DNA of 15,828 bases from an uncultured Lachnospiraceae bacterium (GTDB lineage: Bacteria > Bacillota > Clostridia > Lachnospirales > Lachnospiraceae), in assembly GCA_934338765.1 (NCBI GenBank), contig CAKRHL010000034.1, positions 1-15,828 of the forward strand. Direction: 5' to 3'. Position numbers and translations under genes: made by a program. Below, piece after piece: positions 7,811-15,190 of the stretch. Each line of letters starts with the position of its first letter. The stretch's first letter is position 1. The notes under the pieces were generated by a model. That model ran no database searches. It saw nothing but the letters and a program-made list of their open reading frames with translations, and was not told the origin of the DNA.

Positions 7811-7841
7811 GCTTTCTATATGAAAGAATGGAGGGATCATT

Positions 7842-8951
7842 ATGGCGGAAAGAATTATCAATACAACACCGAAACAGGATGGATTTTATATGCCGGGAGA
7901 GTTTGAGCCGCAGGAGCGGGTGTGGATGCTATGGCCGCAGCGTTCTGACAACTGGAGAGACGGAGGAAAGCCTGCGCAAAAGGCATACACAGAGGTGGCA
8001 AAGGCAGTCAGCCGTTTTACGCCGGTTACTATGTGTGTAAACAGGGATCAATACCAGAATGCCAGAGCACAGCTTTCTTCGGAGATACAGGTGATAGAAA
8101 TGTCAGGTAACGATGCCTGGATGCGGGATATGGGACCGTCCTTTCTGATCAATGATCACGGAAAGCTTCGGGCATGCGACTGGAAATTTAATGCCTGGGG
8201 AGGTCTTGTGGATGGTCTCTATTTCCCATGGGATCTGGACGATCAGATTGCCGGAAAAGTCTGTGAGATATGTGGTGTTGATTCTTACCGGACCGAAGAT
8301 TTTGTGCTGGAGGGAGGCTCTTTTCATGTGGATGGGGAGGGAACTGTTCTTACAACCGGAATGTGTCTGCTCAGTAAGGGGCGCAATCCCCATATGTCCC
8401 GGAAAGAGATCGGGCATATGCTTTGTGAATATCTGGGAGCGGAGAAGGTGCTATGGCTGGAGGACGGGATTGATCCGGAGGAGACCAACGGTCATGTGGA
8501 TGATGTGGCGTGTTTTGTGGGGCCGGGAGAGGTGGCATGTATCTATACGGAGGATCCGGCATCACCGTTTTATGAGACTGCCCGGAAATGTTATAAACAG
8601 CTTTGCAGCATGACAGATGCGAAGGGAAGAAAGCTGAAAGTACATAAGGTATGTTGTCCGGCAGAAGCAGTCCGGATTGAAAAGGATTTTTGCATTGACC
8701 GGATGCCGGGAAGCGTTCCGAGACAGGAGGGGGATCTTTGCATTGCGTCGTATCTGAATTTCCTGATCACCAACGGTGGAGTGATCGTGCCGCAGTATGG
8801 CGATAAAAATGATGCGCTGGCGTTGAAACAGCTCCGGCAGATCTTTCCGGACCGGGAAGTGGTTGGTGTGTATACACGGGAGATTGTCTATGGTGGAGGC
8901 AATATCCATTGTATTACCCAGCAGCAGCCTGTACCGAAAACAGTACAGTAG
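7842..8951 (+). CDS. aguA: Agmatine deiminase
   Basis: The 369-residue product hydrolyses agmatine to N-carbamoylputrescine and ammonia in the cytosol, the first step of the two-step agmatine-to-putrescine route. It is full length for the family. Seen motifs include the substrate segment D-A-W-M-R-D-M-G-P, L-E-G-G-S-F-H, the catalytic histidine H218 in N-G-H-V-D-D, and the nucleophile C357 in Y-G-G-G-N-I-H-C near the C-terminus. GGAGGG lies 6 bases before the ATG. aguB follows after 35 bases, so the two form an operon. No arginine decarboxylase, agmatine/putrescine antiporter or carbamate kinase is nearby. The carbamoylputrescine is therefore hydrolysed by AguB rather than phosphorolysed for ATP, and the agmatine must come from elsewhere in the genome or the surroundings. 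Confidence 0.96.
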   Translation: MAERIINTTPKQDGFYMPGEFEPQERVWMLWPQRSDNWRDGGKPAQKAYTEVAKAVSRFTPVTMCVNRDQYQNARAQLSSEIQVIEMSGNDAWMRDMGPSFLINDHGKLRACDWKFNAWGGLVDGLYFPWDLDDQIAGKVCEICGVDSYRTEDFVLEGGSFHVDGEGTVLTTGMCLLSKGRNPHMSRKEIGHMLCEYLGAEKVLWLEDGIDPEETNGHVDDVACFVGPGEVACIYTEDPASPFYETARKCYKQLCSMTDAKGRKLKVHKVCCPAEAVRIEKDFCIDRMPGSVPRQEGDLCIASYLNFLITNGGVIVPQYGDKNDALALKQLRQIFPDREVVGVYTREIVYGGGNIHCITQQQPVPKTVQ

Positions 8952-8986
8952 AAAAAAGGAAAATGCAACAAAGGGAGGATAAAGTG

Positions 8987-9844
8987 ATGAGAAACGTAAC
9001 CGTAGCAGCTACACAAATGGCGTGTACATGGGATAGAGAAGAAACGCTTTCAAGGGCAGCAGATCTGGTAGAGGAGGCGGCACAGAAGGGAGCCAATATC
9101 GTTCTTTTGCAGGAACTGTTTGAGACACCGTATTTTTGCCAGCAGGAACGGACGGAATATCTAAAGCTGGCAACGACGGTGGAGGAAAATCCGGCCATTT
9201 CTTTTTTTCAAAAGCTGGCCGGGGAGAAGGAACTTGTGATACCGGTAAGCTTTTATGAAAAAGCGGGAAACACAGCCTTTAACAGTGTGGCGATCATTGA
9301 TGCGGATGGCAGCATTCTGGGCATTTACCGGAAAACACATATTCCTCATTCACTGTTATATGAGGAAAAGTTTTACTTTACACCGGGAGACACCGGATTT
9401 CGTGCATGGAAAACGCAGTTTGGCACCATTGGCGTCGGCATCTGCTGGGATCAATGGTTCCCGGAGACAGCCAGGGGAATGGCACTGCAGGGGGCGGAGC
9501 TTTTGATGTATCCGACGGCGATCGGTTCCGAGATGGATGAGACGATTGATTCAATGCCTCATTGGCGCAGGTGTATGCAGGGACATGCGGCGGCAAATAT
9601 AATGCCGGTGATCGCTTCGAATCGTATCGGCACGGAAACGGATGAAAGCAGTATGACCTTCTATGGCTCCTCCTTTATCACGGATCATACCGGGGGGATA
9701 CTGCAGAGTGCAGACAGGGAAAGCTGGACAGTCCTGGTTCAGAGCTTTGATCTGGATGAAATAGAGGAATACCGCAGGTCCTGGGGCGTCTGGAGGGACA
9801 GACGGCCGGAGATGTACGGAATACTGACGACCCACGGAAAATAA
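8987..9844 (+). CDS. aguB: N-carbamoylputrescine amidase
   Basis: This 285-residue nitrilase-superfamily enzyme hydrolyses N-carbamoylputrescine to putrescine, CO2 and ammonia, completing the pathway begun by AguA. The catalytic Glu-Lys-Cys triad is visible as E43 (Q-E-L-F-E), K116 (Y-R-K-T-H-I-P) and C153 (G-I-C-W-D-Q-W-F-P-E). The W-F-P-E-x-A-R and the M-Y-P-T-A-I-G segments are characteristic of the carbamoylputrescine branch. The ATG at 8987 is chosen because GGGAGGA precedes it by about 8 bases and the protein then starts at the first nitrilase strand; upstream in-frame codons run back into aguA. No clear terminator follows directly. The next unit has its own promoter at 9891. Confidence 0.95.
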   Translation: MRNVTVAATQMACTWDREETLSRAADLVEEAAQKGANIVLLQELFETPYFCQQERTEYLKLATTVEENPAISFFQKLAGEKELVIPVSFYEKAGNTAFNSVAIIDADGSILGIYRKTHIPHSLLYEEKFYFTPGDTGFRAWKTQFGTIGVGICWDQWFPETARGMALQGAELLMYPTAIGSEMDETIDSMPHWRRCMQGHAAANIMPVIASNRIGTETDESSMTFYGSSFITDHTGGILQSADRESWTVLVQSFDLDEIEEYRRSWGVWRDRRPEMYGILTTHGK

Positions 9845-9890
9845 AGATAAAGATTTTTCAAAAATGAATAAGGGATATTAACGGAATCCT

Positions 9891-9919
9891 TTGAAAAATA
9901 TTGAAAAATGTGTTACAAT
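9891..9919 (+). promoter_or_regulatory. Promoter of the ZIP transporter gene
   Basis: TTGAAA (9891-9896) and TACAAT (9914-9919) are 17 bases apart, with TG at 9911-9912 giving an extended -10. Transcription would begin near 9926, inside the palindrome described next. Confidence 0.75.
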
Positions 9920-9955
9920 GTGGCGATAGTTAGACGGAGCTAACTGTCGCCATAT
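9918..9955. promoter_or_regulatory. Long palindrome over the ZIP promoter start site, operator candidate
   Basis: Bases 9918-9933 pair with 9940-9955 as a 16-bp inverted repeat (two G-U pairs when read as RNA) around a 6-base centre. It overlaps the end of the -10 box and the predicted start site, a classic repressor position. Its core is TTAG-N6-CTAA, the half-site arrangement of the DtxR/MntR/IdeR operator consensus. The gene downstream encodes a metal transporter, so metal-dependent repression is a reasonable inference. It lacks a T-run, so it is not a convincing terminator. Confidence 0.55.
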
Positions 9956-10031
9956 TATTATGTATGCATATATTAACATACGACGTTATTTTGCGGGAAA
10001 GATATGAAAAATACGTGGAAAGGAGCAGAAC

Positions 10032-10817
10032 ATGTCGGAATTGATCATATTAAGTATTCCGTTTCTGGGAACATCTCTGGGAGCGGCAATGGTATTTTTT
10101 ATTCGGGAGCGGATCGCCCCAAAACTGGAGAAGCTGTTGCTGGGTTTTGCTGCGGGAGTCATGATCGCAGCCTCCGTGTGGTCTCTGTTGATTCCGTCGA
10201 TCGATATGACGGAGGCGCAGGGGGGCATTGGATGGCTGCCGGCTCTGGTGGGCTTTTTGCTGGGAATTGGTTTTTTGCTGATATTGGATACGGTGATCCC
10301 GCATCTTCATCTAAAAAGTACGGAGCCGGAGGGGGTTCATTCCGGGCAGCCACGTCTGTCCAAGACCACAATGATGCTGTTTGCGGTGACTCTTCACAAT
10401 ATTCCCGAGGGCATGTCGGTGGGAGTTGCCTATGCCGGAAGTCTAATGAAGGGAGCAGGGATTACAGCGGCAGGAGCCATTGCTCTTTCGCTGGGAATTG
10501 CCATTCAGAATTTCCCGGAGGGAGCTATTATTTCTCTGCCCCTTTGTGGGGAGGGCATGAGTCGCGGAAAAGCCTTTGTATGTGGAGTCCTGTCGGGGAT
10601 TGTGGAACCCATCGGAGGCTTTATCACAATCCTGGTCGCCGAGGTGATCTCGCCGGTGCTGCCGTATCTGCTGGCATTTGCGGCCGGAGCCATGATGTAT
10701 GTCGTGATCGAGGAGCTGATCCCGGAATGTCAGGATGGGATTCACAGTAATATCGGTACGATTGGTGCTGCATTAGGCTTTGCGTTGATGATGGTTCTGG
10801 ACGTGGCGCTGGGATAA
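10032..10817 (+). CDS. ZIP-family divalent metal transporter (GufA/ZupT-like)
   Basis: This 261-residue integral membrane protein has the eight-segment ZIP layout and would move zinc or another divalent metal into the cytoplasm. The metal-site signature H122-N-I-P-E126-G lies in the predicted fourth segment and Q159-N-F-P-E163-G in the fifth, as in GufA/ZupT members. A His-containing loop (H-L-H-L, then V-H) links the third and fourth segments, as commonly seen in the family. AAAGGAG precedes the ATG by 7 bases. The gene stands alone behind its own promoter and a DtxR/MntR-like palindrome. A second open frame covering the same DNA is a shadow. Metal specificity (Zn, Mn, Fe) cannot be read from sequence. 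Confidence 0.92.
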   Translation: MSELIILSIPFLGTSLGAAMVFFIRERIAPKLEKLLLGFAAGVMIAASVWSLLIPSIDMTEAQGGIGWLPALVGFLLGIGFLLILDTVIPHLHLKSTEPEGVHSGQPRLSKTTMMLFAVTLHNIPEGMSVGVAYAGSLMKGAGITAAGAIALSLGIAIQNFPEGAIISLPLCGEGMSRGKAFVCGVLSGIVEPIGGFITILVAEVISPVLPYLLAFAAGAMMYVVIEELIPECQDGIHSNIGTIGAALGFALMMVLDVALG

Positions 10818-10900
10818 AATAAAGAATGACACGGCGTTTGCAGCGGCCTTTTTGGAAAAAGTCATTACAAAGTGTTATGGAAGTAATAAAAAAGTATATC

Positions 10901-10929
10901 TTTACAAATGACAAAACTCTGTCTATAAT
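10901..10929 (+). promoter_or_regulatory. Promoter upstream of the amino acid ABC operon
   Basis: TTTACA (10901-10906) and a perfect TATAAT (10924-10929) are 17 bases apart. The predicted start near 10936 lies only about 20 bases before a strong terminator hairpin, so the immediate product would be a very short RNA unless termination is overridden. Confidence 0.8.
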
Positions 10930-10954
10930 AAAGAGCATAATTTCAATAGAAAAT

Positions 10955-11006
10955 AAAACAGGCGATGGAGCTTAAAAAAGAAAGCCCATCGCCTGTTTTT
11001 TTGTTT
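10955..11006 (+). terminator. Strong intrinsic terminator in the ABC operon leader
   Basis: Bases 10955-10968 pair perfectly with 10986-10999 (14 bp), with a further inner GCTT/AAGC pairing (10970-10973 with 10982-10985), followed by a long T-tract broken by one G. It falls between the promoter at 10901 and the binding-protein gene at 11069. No good promoter follows it (only a weak TTGTTT/TTAATC candidate), so transcription of the operon probably has to pass through it. Confidence 0.85.
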
Positions 11007-11068
11007 TTCAAAGCATTGAAATTAATCGCAGCCGGAGGAGAGACACAGGACAGAAGGGAGACATGACT

Positions 11069-11938
11069 ATGAGGACATTAAAAAATGTAAAGAGAAAAGC
11101 AATATCTGTATTAATGACAGGAGCATTGGTGGCGGCAATGCTTACCGGATGCGGAAGTGCATCAAAGGATGCCGGCAGTACCTCATCCGGATCAGGGAGC
11201 AGCTCGGAAGCAGGAGGAACGGTCACGGATCTGAGTACCGTGGAGCTCACCGTAGGTACTTCCGGTACATACGCGCCGTTCTCTTATTTTAAGGAGGACG
11301 GAAAAACTCTGCAGGGCTTTGATGTAGAATTTCTCAAGGCACTTCAGGATAAGCTGGGCTTTAAGATTAAGGACGATACGATTCAGGATATGGATTACGG
11401 TCCATTGACAACCTCCCTGACGCAGGGACAGATCGATCTGGGAGCCGCAGCTCTTTGTGCTACGGATGAACGTAAGGAAGTAATGAACTTCTCAGATACC
11501 TACTACGATGCCGGAATTATCGTAGCGGTAGGCAAGGACAACAATGATATCAAGTCGGTGGATGATCTGACAGACGGAAAATATAAGGTTGCTGTTCAGA
11601 CTGGTACGATCGCTTATGAATATGCCACAGCAAATCTTCCGGAGAAATGCCTCCAGAGCTTTGATTCCCAGGCACTGGCATATAAGGCAGTAGAGGGTGG
11701 TCAGGCAGATGCAACGATCTACGATGCACCGGGTACTTCATATTCTATTAAGACAGGTGAAGTTAAGCTCAAGATCGTGGGTGATGAGTTCTATAATGGC
11801 CAGGCACCGTATGCGCTTGCATTTTCCTTTGATATCTGTAAGAAATATCCGGACATCATTGAGCAGTTTAATGCAGCGATCAAGGAGCTGCAGGATGATG
11901 GAACAATTGATAAGTTGAAGAAGGATTGGTGCGAATAG
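11069..11938 (+). CDS. Polar amino acid ABC transporter, substrate-binding lipoprotein
   Basis: This 289-residue protein captures an amino acid outside the membrane and hands it to the permease encoded next. A basic start (K-N-V-K-R-K) and hydrophobic stretch end in the lipobox L-T-G-C28, so it is lipid-anchored after cleavage. A Gly/Ser linker (about 30-50) leads to a family 3 solute-binding fold: G-T-Y-A-P-F-S-Y near the N-terminus, L-x-G-F-D-V-E-F, and D-A-x-x-Y-D-A-P in the second lobe. The start at 11069 is preferred over an ATG at 11063 because GGGAG lies 8 bases before it but only 2 before the other. Substrate is probably glutamine, cystine, arginine or similar; it cannot be assigned more finely. 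It is the first gene of the transporter set and is preceded by an attenuator-like leader. Confidence 0.93.
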   Translation: MRTLKNVKRKAISVLMTGALVAAMLTGCGSASKDAGSTSSGSGSSSEAGGTVTDLSTVELTVGTSGTYAPFSYFKEDGKTLQGFDVEFLKALQDKLGFKIKDDTIQDMDYGPLTTSLTQGQIDLGAAALCATDERKEVMNFSDTYYDAGIIVAVGKDNNDIKSVDDLTDGKYKVAVQTGTIAYEYATANLPEKCLQSFDSQALAYKAVEGGQADATIYDAPGTSYSIKTGEVKLKIVGDEFYNGQAPYALAFSFDICKKYPDIIEQFNAAIKELQDDGTIDKLKKDWCE

Positions 11939-12034
11939 AGTGAAAAGTCCTTCTAAGGCGGTATTGCATACCGCCAACAAGGACTAAGGTTTCACTCTTA
12001 GAAAAAGCTACGCTTTTTGTGAAAAGTCTTTTTA
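11939..12034 (+). promoter_or_regulatory. Intercistronic hairpins with two exclusive pairings
   Basis: Beginning at the base after the stop codon, 11939-11952 pairs with 11979-11985 and 11990-11996 (AGTCCTT/AAGGACT and AGTGAAA/TTTCACT), and GGCGGTAT (11957-11964) pairs with 11968-11975. A second hairpin, AAAAAGC (12002-12008) with GCTTTTT (12012-12018), follows. GTGAAAAGTC occurs at both 11940 and 12019, so TTTCAC (11990-11995) can pair with either copy, and only one fold can form at a time. The second fold is trailed by TCTTTTTA and resembles a terminator. The likely role is lowering permease and ATPase expression relative to the binding protein, or protecting the upstream message. Confidence 0.6.
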
Positions 12035-12055
12035 TGTAACTGATGACAGACACTG

Positions 12056-12079
12056 CCGGGGCACTTTCGGGTGCCCCGG
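12056..12079 (+). promoter_or_regulatory. GC-rich hairpin before the permease gene
   Basis: CCGGGGCAC (12056-12064) pairs with GTGCCCCGG (12071-12079) around a 6-base loop. It is followed by ATTTAATAA and the GGAGG of the permease gene. The T-tract is too weak for a confident terminator; it may block 3' exonuclease or polymerase read-through. Confidence 0.6.
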
Positions 12080-12099
12080 ATTTAATAAGGAGGCAGGAC

Positions 12100-12774
12100 A
12101 TGGGAATTGATTTAGAATTGTTACAAACCATTGGTCCGATGCTGTTTCGTGGTCTTAAGGTGACAATGGAGATTGCCGTGATCGGTATTTTGCTGGGATT
12201 TATCCTGGGTTCTCTGTGTGGTTATGCTTTGCAGGGGCGCAATAAGATCGCAAAGGGCATCGCCAATTTGTATGTATGGATCATGCGAGGTACGCCGATC
12301 GTGGTGCAGGCATTATATGTATATTTTGTGGTACCGGAGATCATCGGGCTGATCAAGGGAGAGCGGATGGTATTGGATCCGACCCTTGCCGGTATTCTTG
12401 TTATTACCCTGAATGCCGGAGCGTTTATCTCGCAGCTGGTCAGGGGAGCGCTTGACAGTGTGGACATTGGCCAGAAGGAGGCGGGAGCTTCGCTGGGACT
12501 CAGTAAAATGCAGATCATGATACATATTATTATCCCGCCGGCATTCCGCTCGATCATTCCAAGCTTATTTAACCAGTTTATTATATCGGTAAAGGATACG
12601 GCACTTCTGTCCATGATTTCGGTCAATGAGATTACAAGACAGACGCAGAACTATGTTATGAGAACATATAAGACTATTCCGGGTTATACGGTCTGTGCCA
12701 TTTTTTATCTGGTGCTTTTGTCTGTCCTGATGATCGTACAGAAGCTTGTTGAGAAAAAGATTGCCAGCAAATAG
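12100..12774 (+). CDS. Polar amino acid ABC transporter, permease
   Basis: This 224-residue inner-membrane protein forms the translocation pathway, probably as a homodimer. It has about five hydrophobic segments and the HisM/GlnP-type permease fold. The cytoplasmic EAA loop is visible as [10 protein letters not shown] followed some residues later by I-I-P-P-A-F, the site that couples to the ATPase. The ATG at 12100 is preferred because GGAGG sits 6 bases before it; the in-frame upstream ATG at 12043 would add 19 residues overlapping the GC-rich hairpin and has no ribosome site. The stop overlaps the ribosome site of the ATPase gene 10 bases on, indicating tight co-translation. Confidence 0.93.
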   Translation: MGIDLELLQTIGPMLFRGLKVTMEIAVIGILLGFILGSLCGYALQGRNKIAKGIANLYVWIMRGTPIVVQALYVYFVVPEIIGLIKGERMVLDPTLAGILVITLNAGAFISQLVRGALDSVDIGQKEAGASLGLSKMQIMIHIIIPPAFRSIIPSLFNQFIISVKDTALLSMISVNEITRQTQNYVMRTYKTIPGYTVCAIFYLVLLSVLMIVQKLVEKKIASK

Positions 12775-12784
12775 GAGGTGCCAT

Positions 12785-13525
12785 ATGGGAAATACAATGA
12801 TAAAGGTAAACCATCTGTCGAAAGCATTTGGTGATCTGGAGGTCCTGCGGGACATTAATATGGAAGTCAGCGAAGGAGAAGTGGTGTGTATTATCGGGCC
12901 GTCCGGTTCCGGTAAAAGTACATTTCTGCGGTGCATTAATCAGTTGGAGACACCCACGTCGGGGGAAGTTCTTTATAAAGGGGAGAATATCTGCGACAGT
13001 ACGGCAGATATCCGTAAATTCCGGGAAGAGGTTGGTATGGTATTTCAGAGGTTCAACTTGTTTCCACTAAAAACGGTTCTTGGAAATGTCACCATGGCTC
13101 CTGTTTTGACAAAGCATCGCAATAAATCGGAAGCAAAAGAGATTGGTATGGAGCTGTTAAAGAAGGTAGGTCTGGAGAATAAGGCGCACGTCATGCCGTC
13201 TACCTTGTCCGGTGGCCAGCAGCAGCGTGTGGCCATCGCCAGAGCCCTTGCCATGGAGCCGGCAGCACTTTTGTTTGACGAGCCTACATCGGCACTGGAT
13301 CCGGAGTTGGTGGGTGAGGTACTCAATGTTATGAAGGATCTGGCAAAGGAAGGAATGACCATGATCGTCGTGACCCATGAGATGGCGTTTGCCAGGGATG
13401 TGGCGGACCGGGTCATCTTTATGGCAGACGGTTATGTGGTAGAGGAAGGACCGGCAAAGCAGGTGATGGAAGATCCAAAGGAAGAAAGGACGAAGACTTT
13501 CCTGTCGAGATTCTTAAATCAGTAG
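12785..13525 (+). CDS. Polar amino acid ABC transporter, ATP-binding protein
   Basis: This 246-residue cytosolic ATPase powers the importer. All nucleotide motifs are intact: Walker A G38-P-S-G-S-G-K-S-T46, Q-loop Q88, signature L141-S-G-G-Q145, Walker B L-L-F-D165-E166-P, D-loop S-A-L-D, and switch H198 in V-T-H-E. The wording F-Q-R-F-N-L-F-P around the Q-loop is typical of the GlnQ/HisP polar amino acid group. GGAGG lies 6 bases before the ATG, overlapping the end of the permease gene. It completes a binding protein-permease-ATPase set. No accessory enzyme follows in the operon that would reveal the substrate. Confidence 0.95.
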   Translation: MGNTMIKVNHLSKAFGDLEVLRDINMEVSEGEVVCIIGPSGSGKSTFLRCINQLETPTSGEVLYKGENICDSTADIRKFREEVGMVFQRFNLFPLKTVLGNVTMAPVLTKHRNKSEAKEIGMELLKKVGLENKAHVMPSTLSGGQQQRVAIARALAMEPAALLFDEPTSALDPELVGEVLNVMKDLAKEGMTMIVVTHEMAFARDVADRVIFMADGYVVEEGPAKQVMEDPKEERTKTFLSRFLNQ

Positions 13526-13636
13526 TGTCCGATAAATGGGACAGCCAGGATAAAGCAGGAACAGGATGCTCTGCAGCAGTGCTGTGGTGTGGACAAGAGG
13601 AGGCCGGATAAGCCGGCACAGGATCGGAGGTAGACT

Positions 13637-14239
13637 ATGAAGAAATTTGTTGTTACAATAACAAGAGAGTTTGGAAGCATGGGAAGACCGATTGCAAAAC
13701 GTTTATCAGAGCTTCTCCATGTGGATTATTATGACAGGGATATTGTGGAGGCGGCATCTAAGAAGCTGGATCTGCCGGTATCTGTGATCAGTGATGAGGA
13801 GGAGAAGGATACCACAGGCTTTTTTGAAATGCTGTTTCCACTTGGAACCGGTCCGTCAGACCGTCAGAGCCGGATCTTTCAGGCACAGAGTGGTATTATT
13901 ACAGCATTGGCGGCAAAAGAATCCTGCATTATTGTAGGACGCTGTTCGGACTATGTTTTACGGGATGAGCCGGATGCGTTTCATGTGTTTGTGTATGCGG
14001 ATTACAAGGATCGCCTGGCGAATTGCATGGGGCCTCTGGGAATGAAGGAGGAGGAAGCCAAAAAGATGATCACAGAGGTAGATAAGGCGAGAAACCGTTA
14101 TCACAAAAGATACGCAAAGTTTAGTTCATCTGATCCGGCGCATAAGCATCTGATCATTAACAGCGGGCTGCTGGGAGTGGAGCAGACGGCACAGATTCTG
14201 GCGGAGATCGTGCAGATGCGTTTTAAGGATGATGAATAG
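13637..14239 (+). CDS. Cytidylate kinase-like family protein
   Basis: This 200-residue protein belongs to the cytidylate-kinase-like group common in Clostridia, distinct from the essential Cmk. A short nucleotide-binding loop variant T-R-E-F-G13-S-x-G16-R-P-I-A opens the protein. Y-Y-D-R-D (around 31-35) fits the nucleoside-monophosphate region, I-I-V-G-R-C-S-D-Y-V-L matches the family core, and the basic R-N-R-Y-H-K-R-Y stretch resembles the lid. The true substrate of this group is not established to my knowledge, so phosphoryl transfer to a nucleotide is inferred only from family membership. GGAGG precedes the ATG by 6 bases. The 111-base gap from the ABC operon holds two small hairpins (13528-13546 and near 13603-13617) and no clear promoter, so partial read-through is possible. 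The exporter gene follows 14 bases later. Confidence 0.85.
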   Translation: MKKFVVTITREFGSMGRPIAKRLSELLHVDYYDRDIVEAASKKLDLPVSVISDEEEKDTTGFFEMLFPLGTGPSDRQSRIFQAQSGIITALAAKESCIIVGRCSDYVLRDEPDAFHVFVYADYKDRLANCMGPLGMKEEEAKKMITEVDKARNRYHKRYAKFSSSDPAHKHLIINSGLLGVEQTAQILAEIVQMRFKDDE

Positions 14240-14253
14240 TCTGGGGGGATAAT

Positions 14254-15156
14254 GTGACGAGATCAAACAAAAGGGGGCTGGCGGTGCCGGCAATATTAAC
14301 GGCAGGGAGTCTCTGGGGAACCATGGGACTCTTTGTGCGGGTTTATAATGCAAGAGATCTGCGTAGTATGGATATTGTAGCGATCCGGGCTGTGTCAGCA
14401 GTGATCGCTATGTTTTTATTTATCATGATCCAGAAAAGAGATCTGTTCAAGATACGATTAAAAGATATCTGGTGCTTTTTTGGGACAGGCATTGGCAGCA
14501 TTGTGTTCTTTAATTATTGTTATTTTACAACGATTTCCCTGACATCCATGTCAGTGGCGGCAGTCCTTCTTTATACGGCACCGGCGATTGTCATGATCCT
14601 GTCGCGGCTGTTATTTGGAGAGAAATTTACCGTGCGTAAAATAACAGCTCTGGTGCTGACATTTATTGGATGTATCTTTGTAACCGGAATTGCAGGGGAT
14701 GCGTCTGCCTTAAATATTGCCGGAATATTGACAGGACTTGGATCTGGCCTGGGATATGCTTTATATTCCATCTTTTCCCGTTATGCCATTGAGAGAGGAT
14801 ATCACTCCCTGACCATTTCCTTCTACACATTTTTGATCGCGGCAGTTGTTACAATGCCTTTTGTCAATGCTTTGGGGATTGTGACTGTGACGGTCAGCAG
14901 TTTGTGGATGGTGGTATTTTTTCTGGTGTTTGGAGTGGTCAGTACGGTACTTCCGTATACGCTGTATAATTATGGATTAAATACAATAGAAAATGGAAAG
15001 GCATCGATCATTGCTTCGGTAGAGCCACTGGTAGCAACACTTCTGGGAATCCTTATTTATCATGAAAAAATGAGCATGGGAGGTGTTGCAGGGATGGTTC
15101 TGATCCTGGGGGCACTGGTGCTGTGCAACAGCGGAGCAGGATCAAAGAAAGAATGA
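14254..15156 (+). CDS. EamA-type DMT superfamily transporter
   Basis: This 300-residue membrane protein has about ten hydrophobic segments arranged as two EamA repeats (roughly residues 10-145 and 150-295), the layout of drug/metabolite exporters. The second repeat contains P-Y-T-L-Y-N-Y-G-L and A-S-I-I-A-S-V-E-P-L-V-A, typical of the family. Substrate is unknown; relatives export amino acids or other small metabolites. The start is GTG at 14254: an ATG at 14252 reads straight into TGA, and GGGGGG sits about 5 bases upstream of the GTG. It is probably co-transcribed with the cytidylate-kinase-like gene. The convergent TetR-type regulator 34 bases downstream could control it, but convergent orientation makes this a weak inference. 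Confidence 0.9.
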   Translation: MTRSNKRGLAVPAILTAGSLWGTMGLFVRVYNARDLRSMDIVAIRAVSAVIAMFLFIMIQKRDLFKIRLKDIWCFFGTGIGSIVFFNYCYFTTISLTSMSVAAVLLYTAPAIVMILSRLLFGEKFTVRKITALVLTFIGCIFVTGIAGDASALNIAGILTGLGSGLGYALYSIFSRYAIERGYHSLTISFYTFLIAAVVTMPFVNALGIVTVTVSSLWMVVFFLVFGVVSTVLPYTLYNYGLNTIENGKASIIASVEPLVATLLGILIYHEKMSMGGVAGMVLILGALVLCNSGAGSKKE

Positions 15157-15190
15157 TCATGTTTGCGGTGATTGAAAAGAGTATATAATT

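Noticed and set aside
9918..9960. Reading the ZIP-promoter palindrome as the aguB terminator
   Set aside because: It is followed by ATATTATTATG rather than a T-run and overlaps the -10 box, fitting an operator better.
10004..10750. 248-residue open frame overlapping the ZIP gene in another plus-strand frame
   Set aside because: The product is Gly/Ser-rich low-quality sequence with no domain, while the overlapping frame encodes a clear ZIP transporter with a proper ribosome site.
10936..11068. T-box or known riboswitch ahead of the amino acid importer
   Set aside because: The leader before the terminator is only about 20 bases, too short for a T-box or any known riboswitch aptamer, and no T-box sequence is present.
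15163..15189. TTGCGG / TATAAT promoter-like pair on the plus strand between the EamA and TetR genes
   Set aside because: The spacing is only 15 bases and it would drive antisense transcription into tetR with no plus-strand gene downstream in the window.
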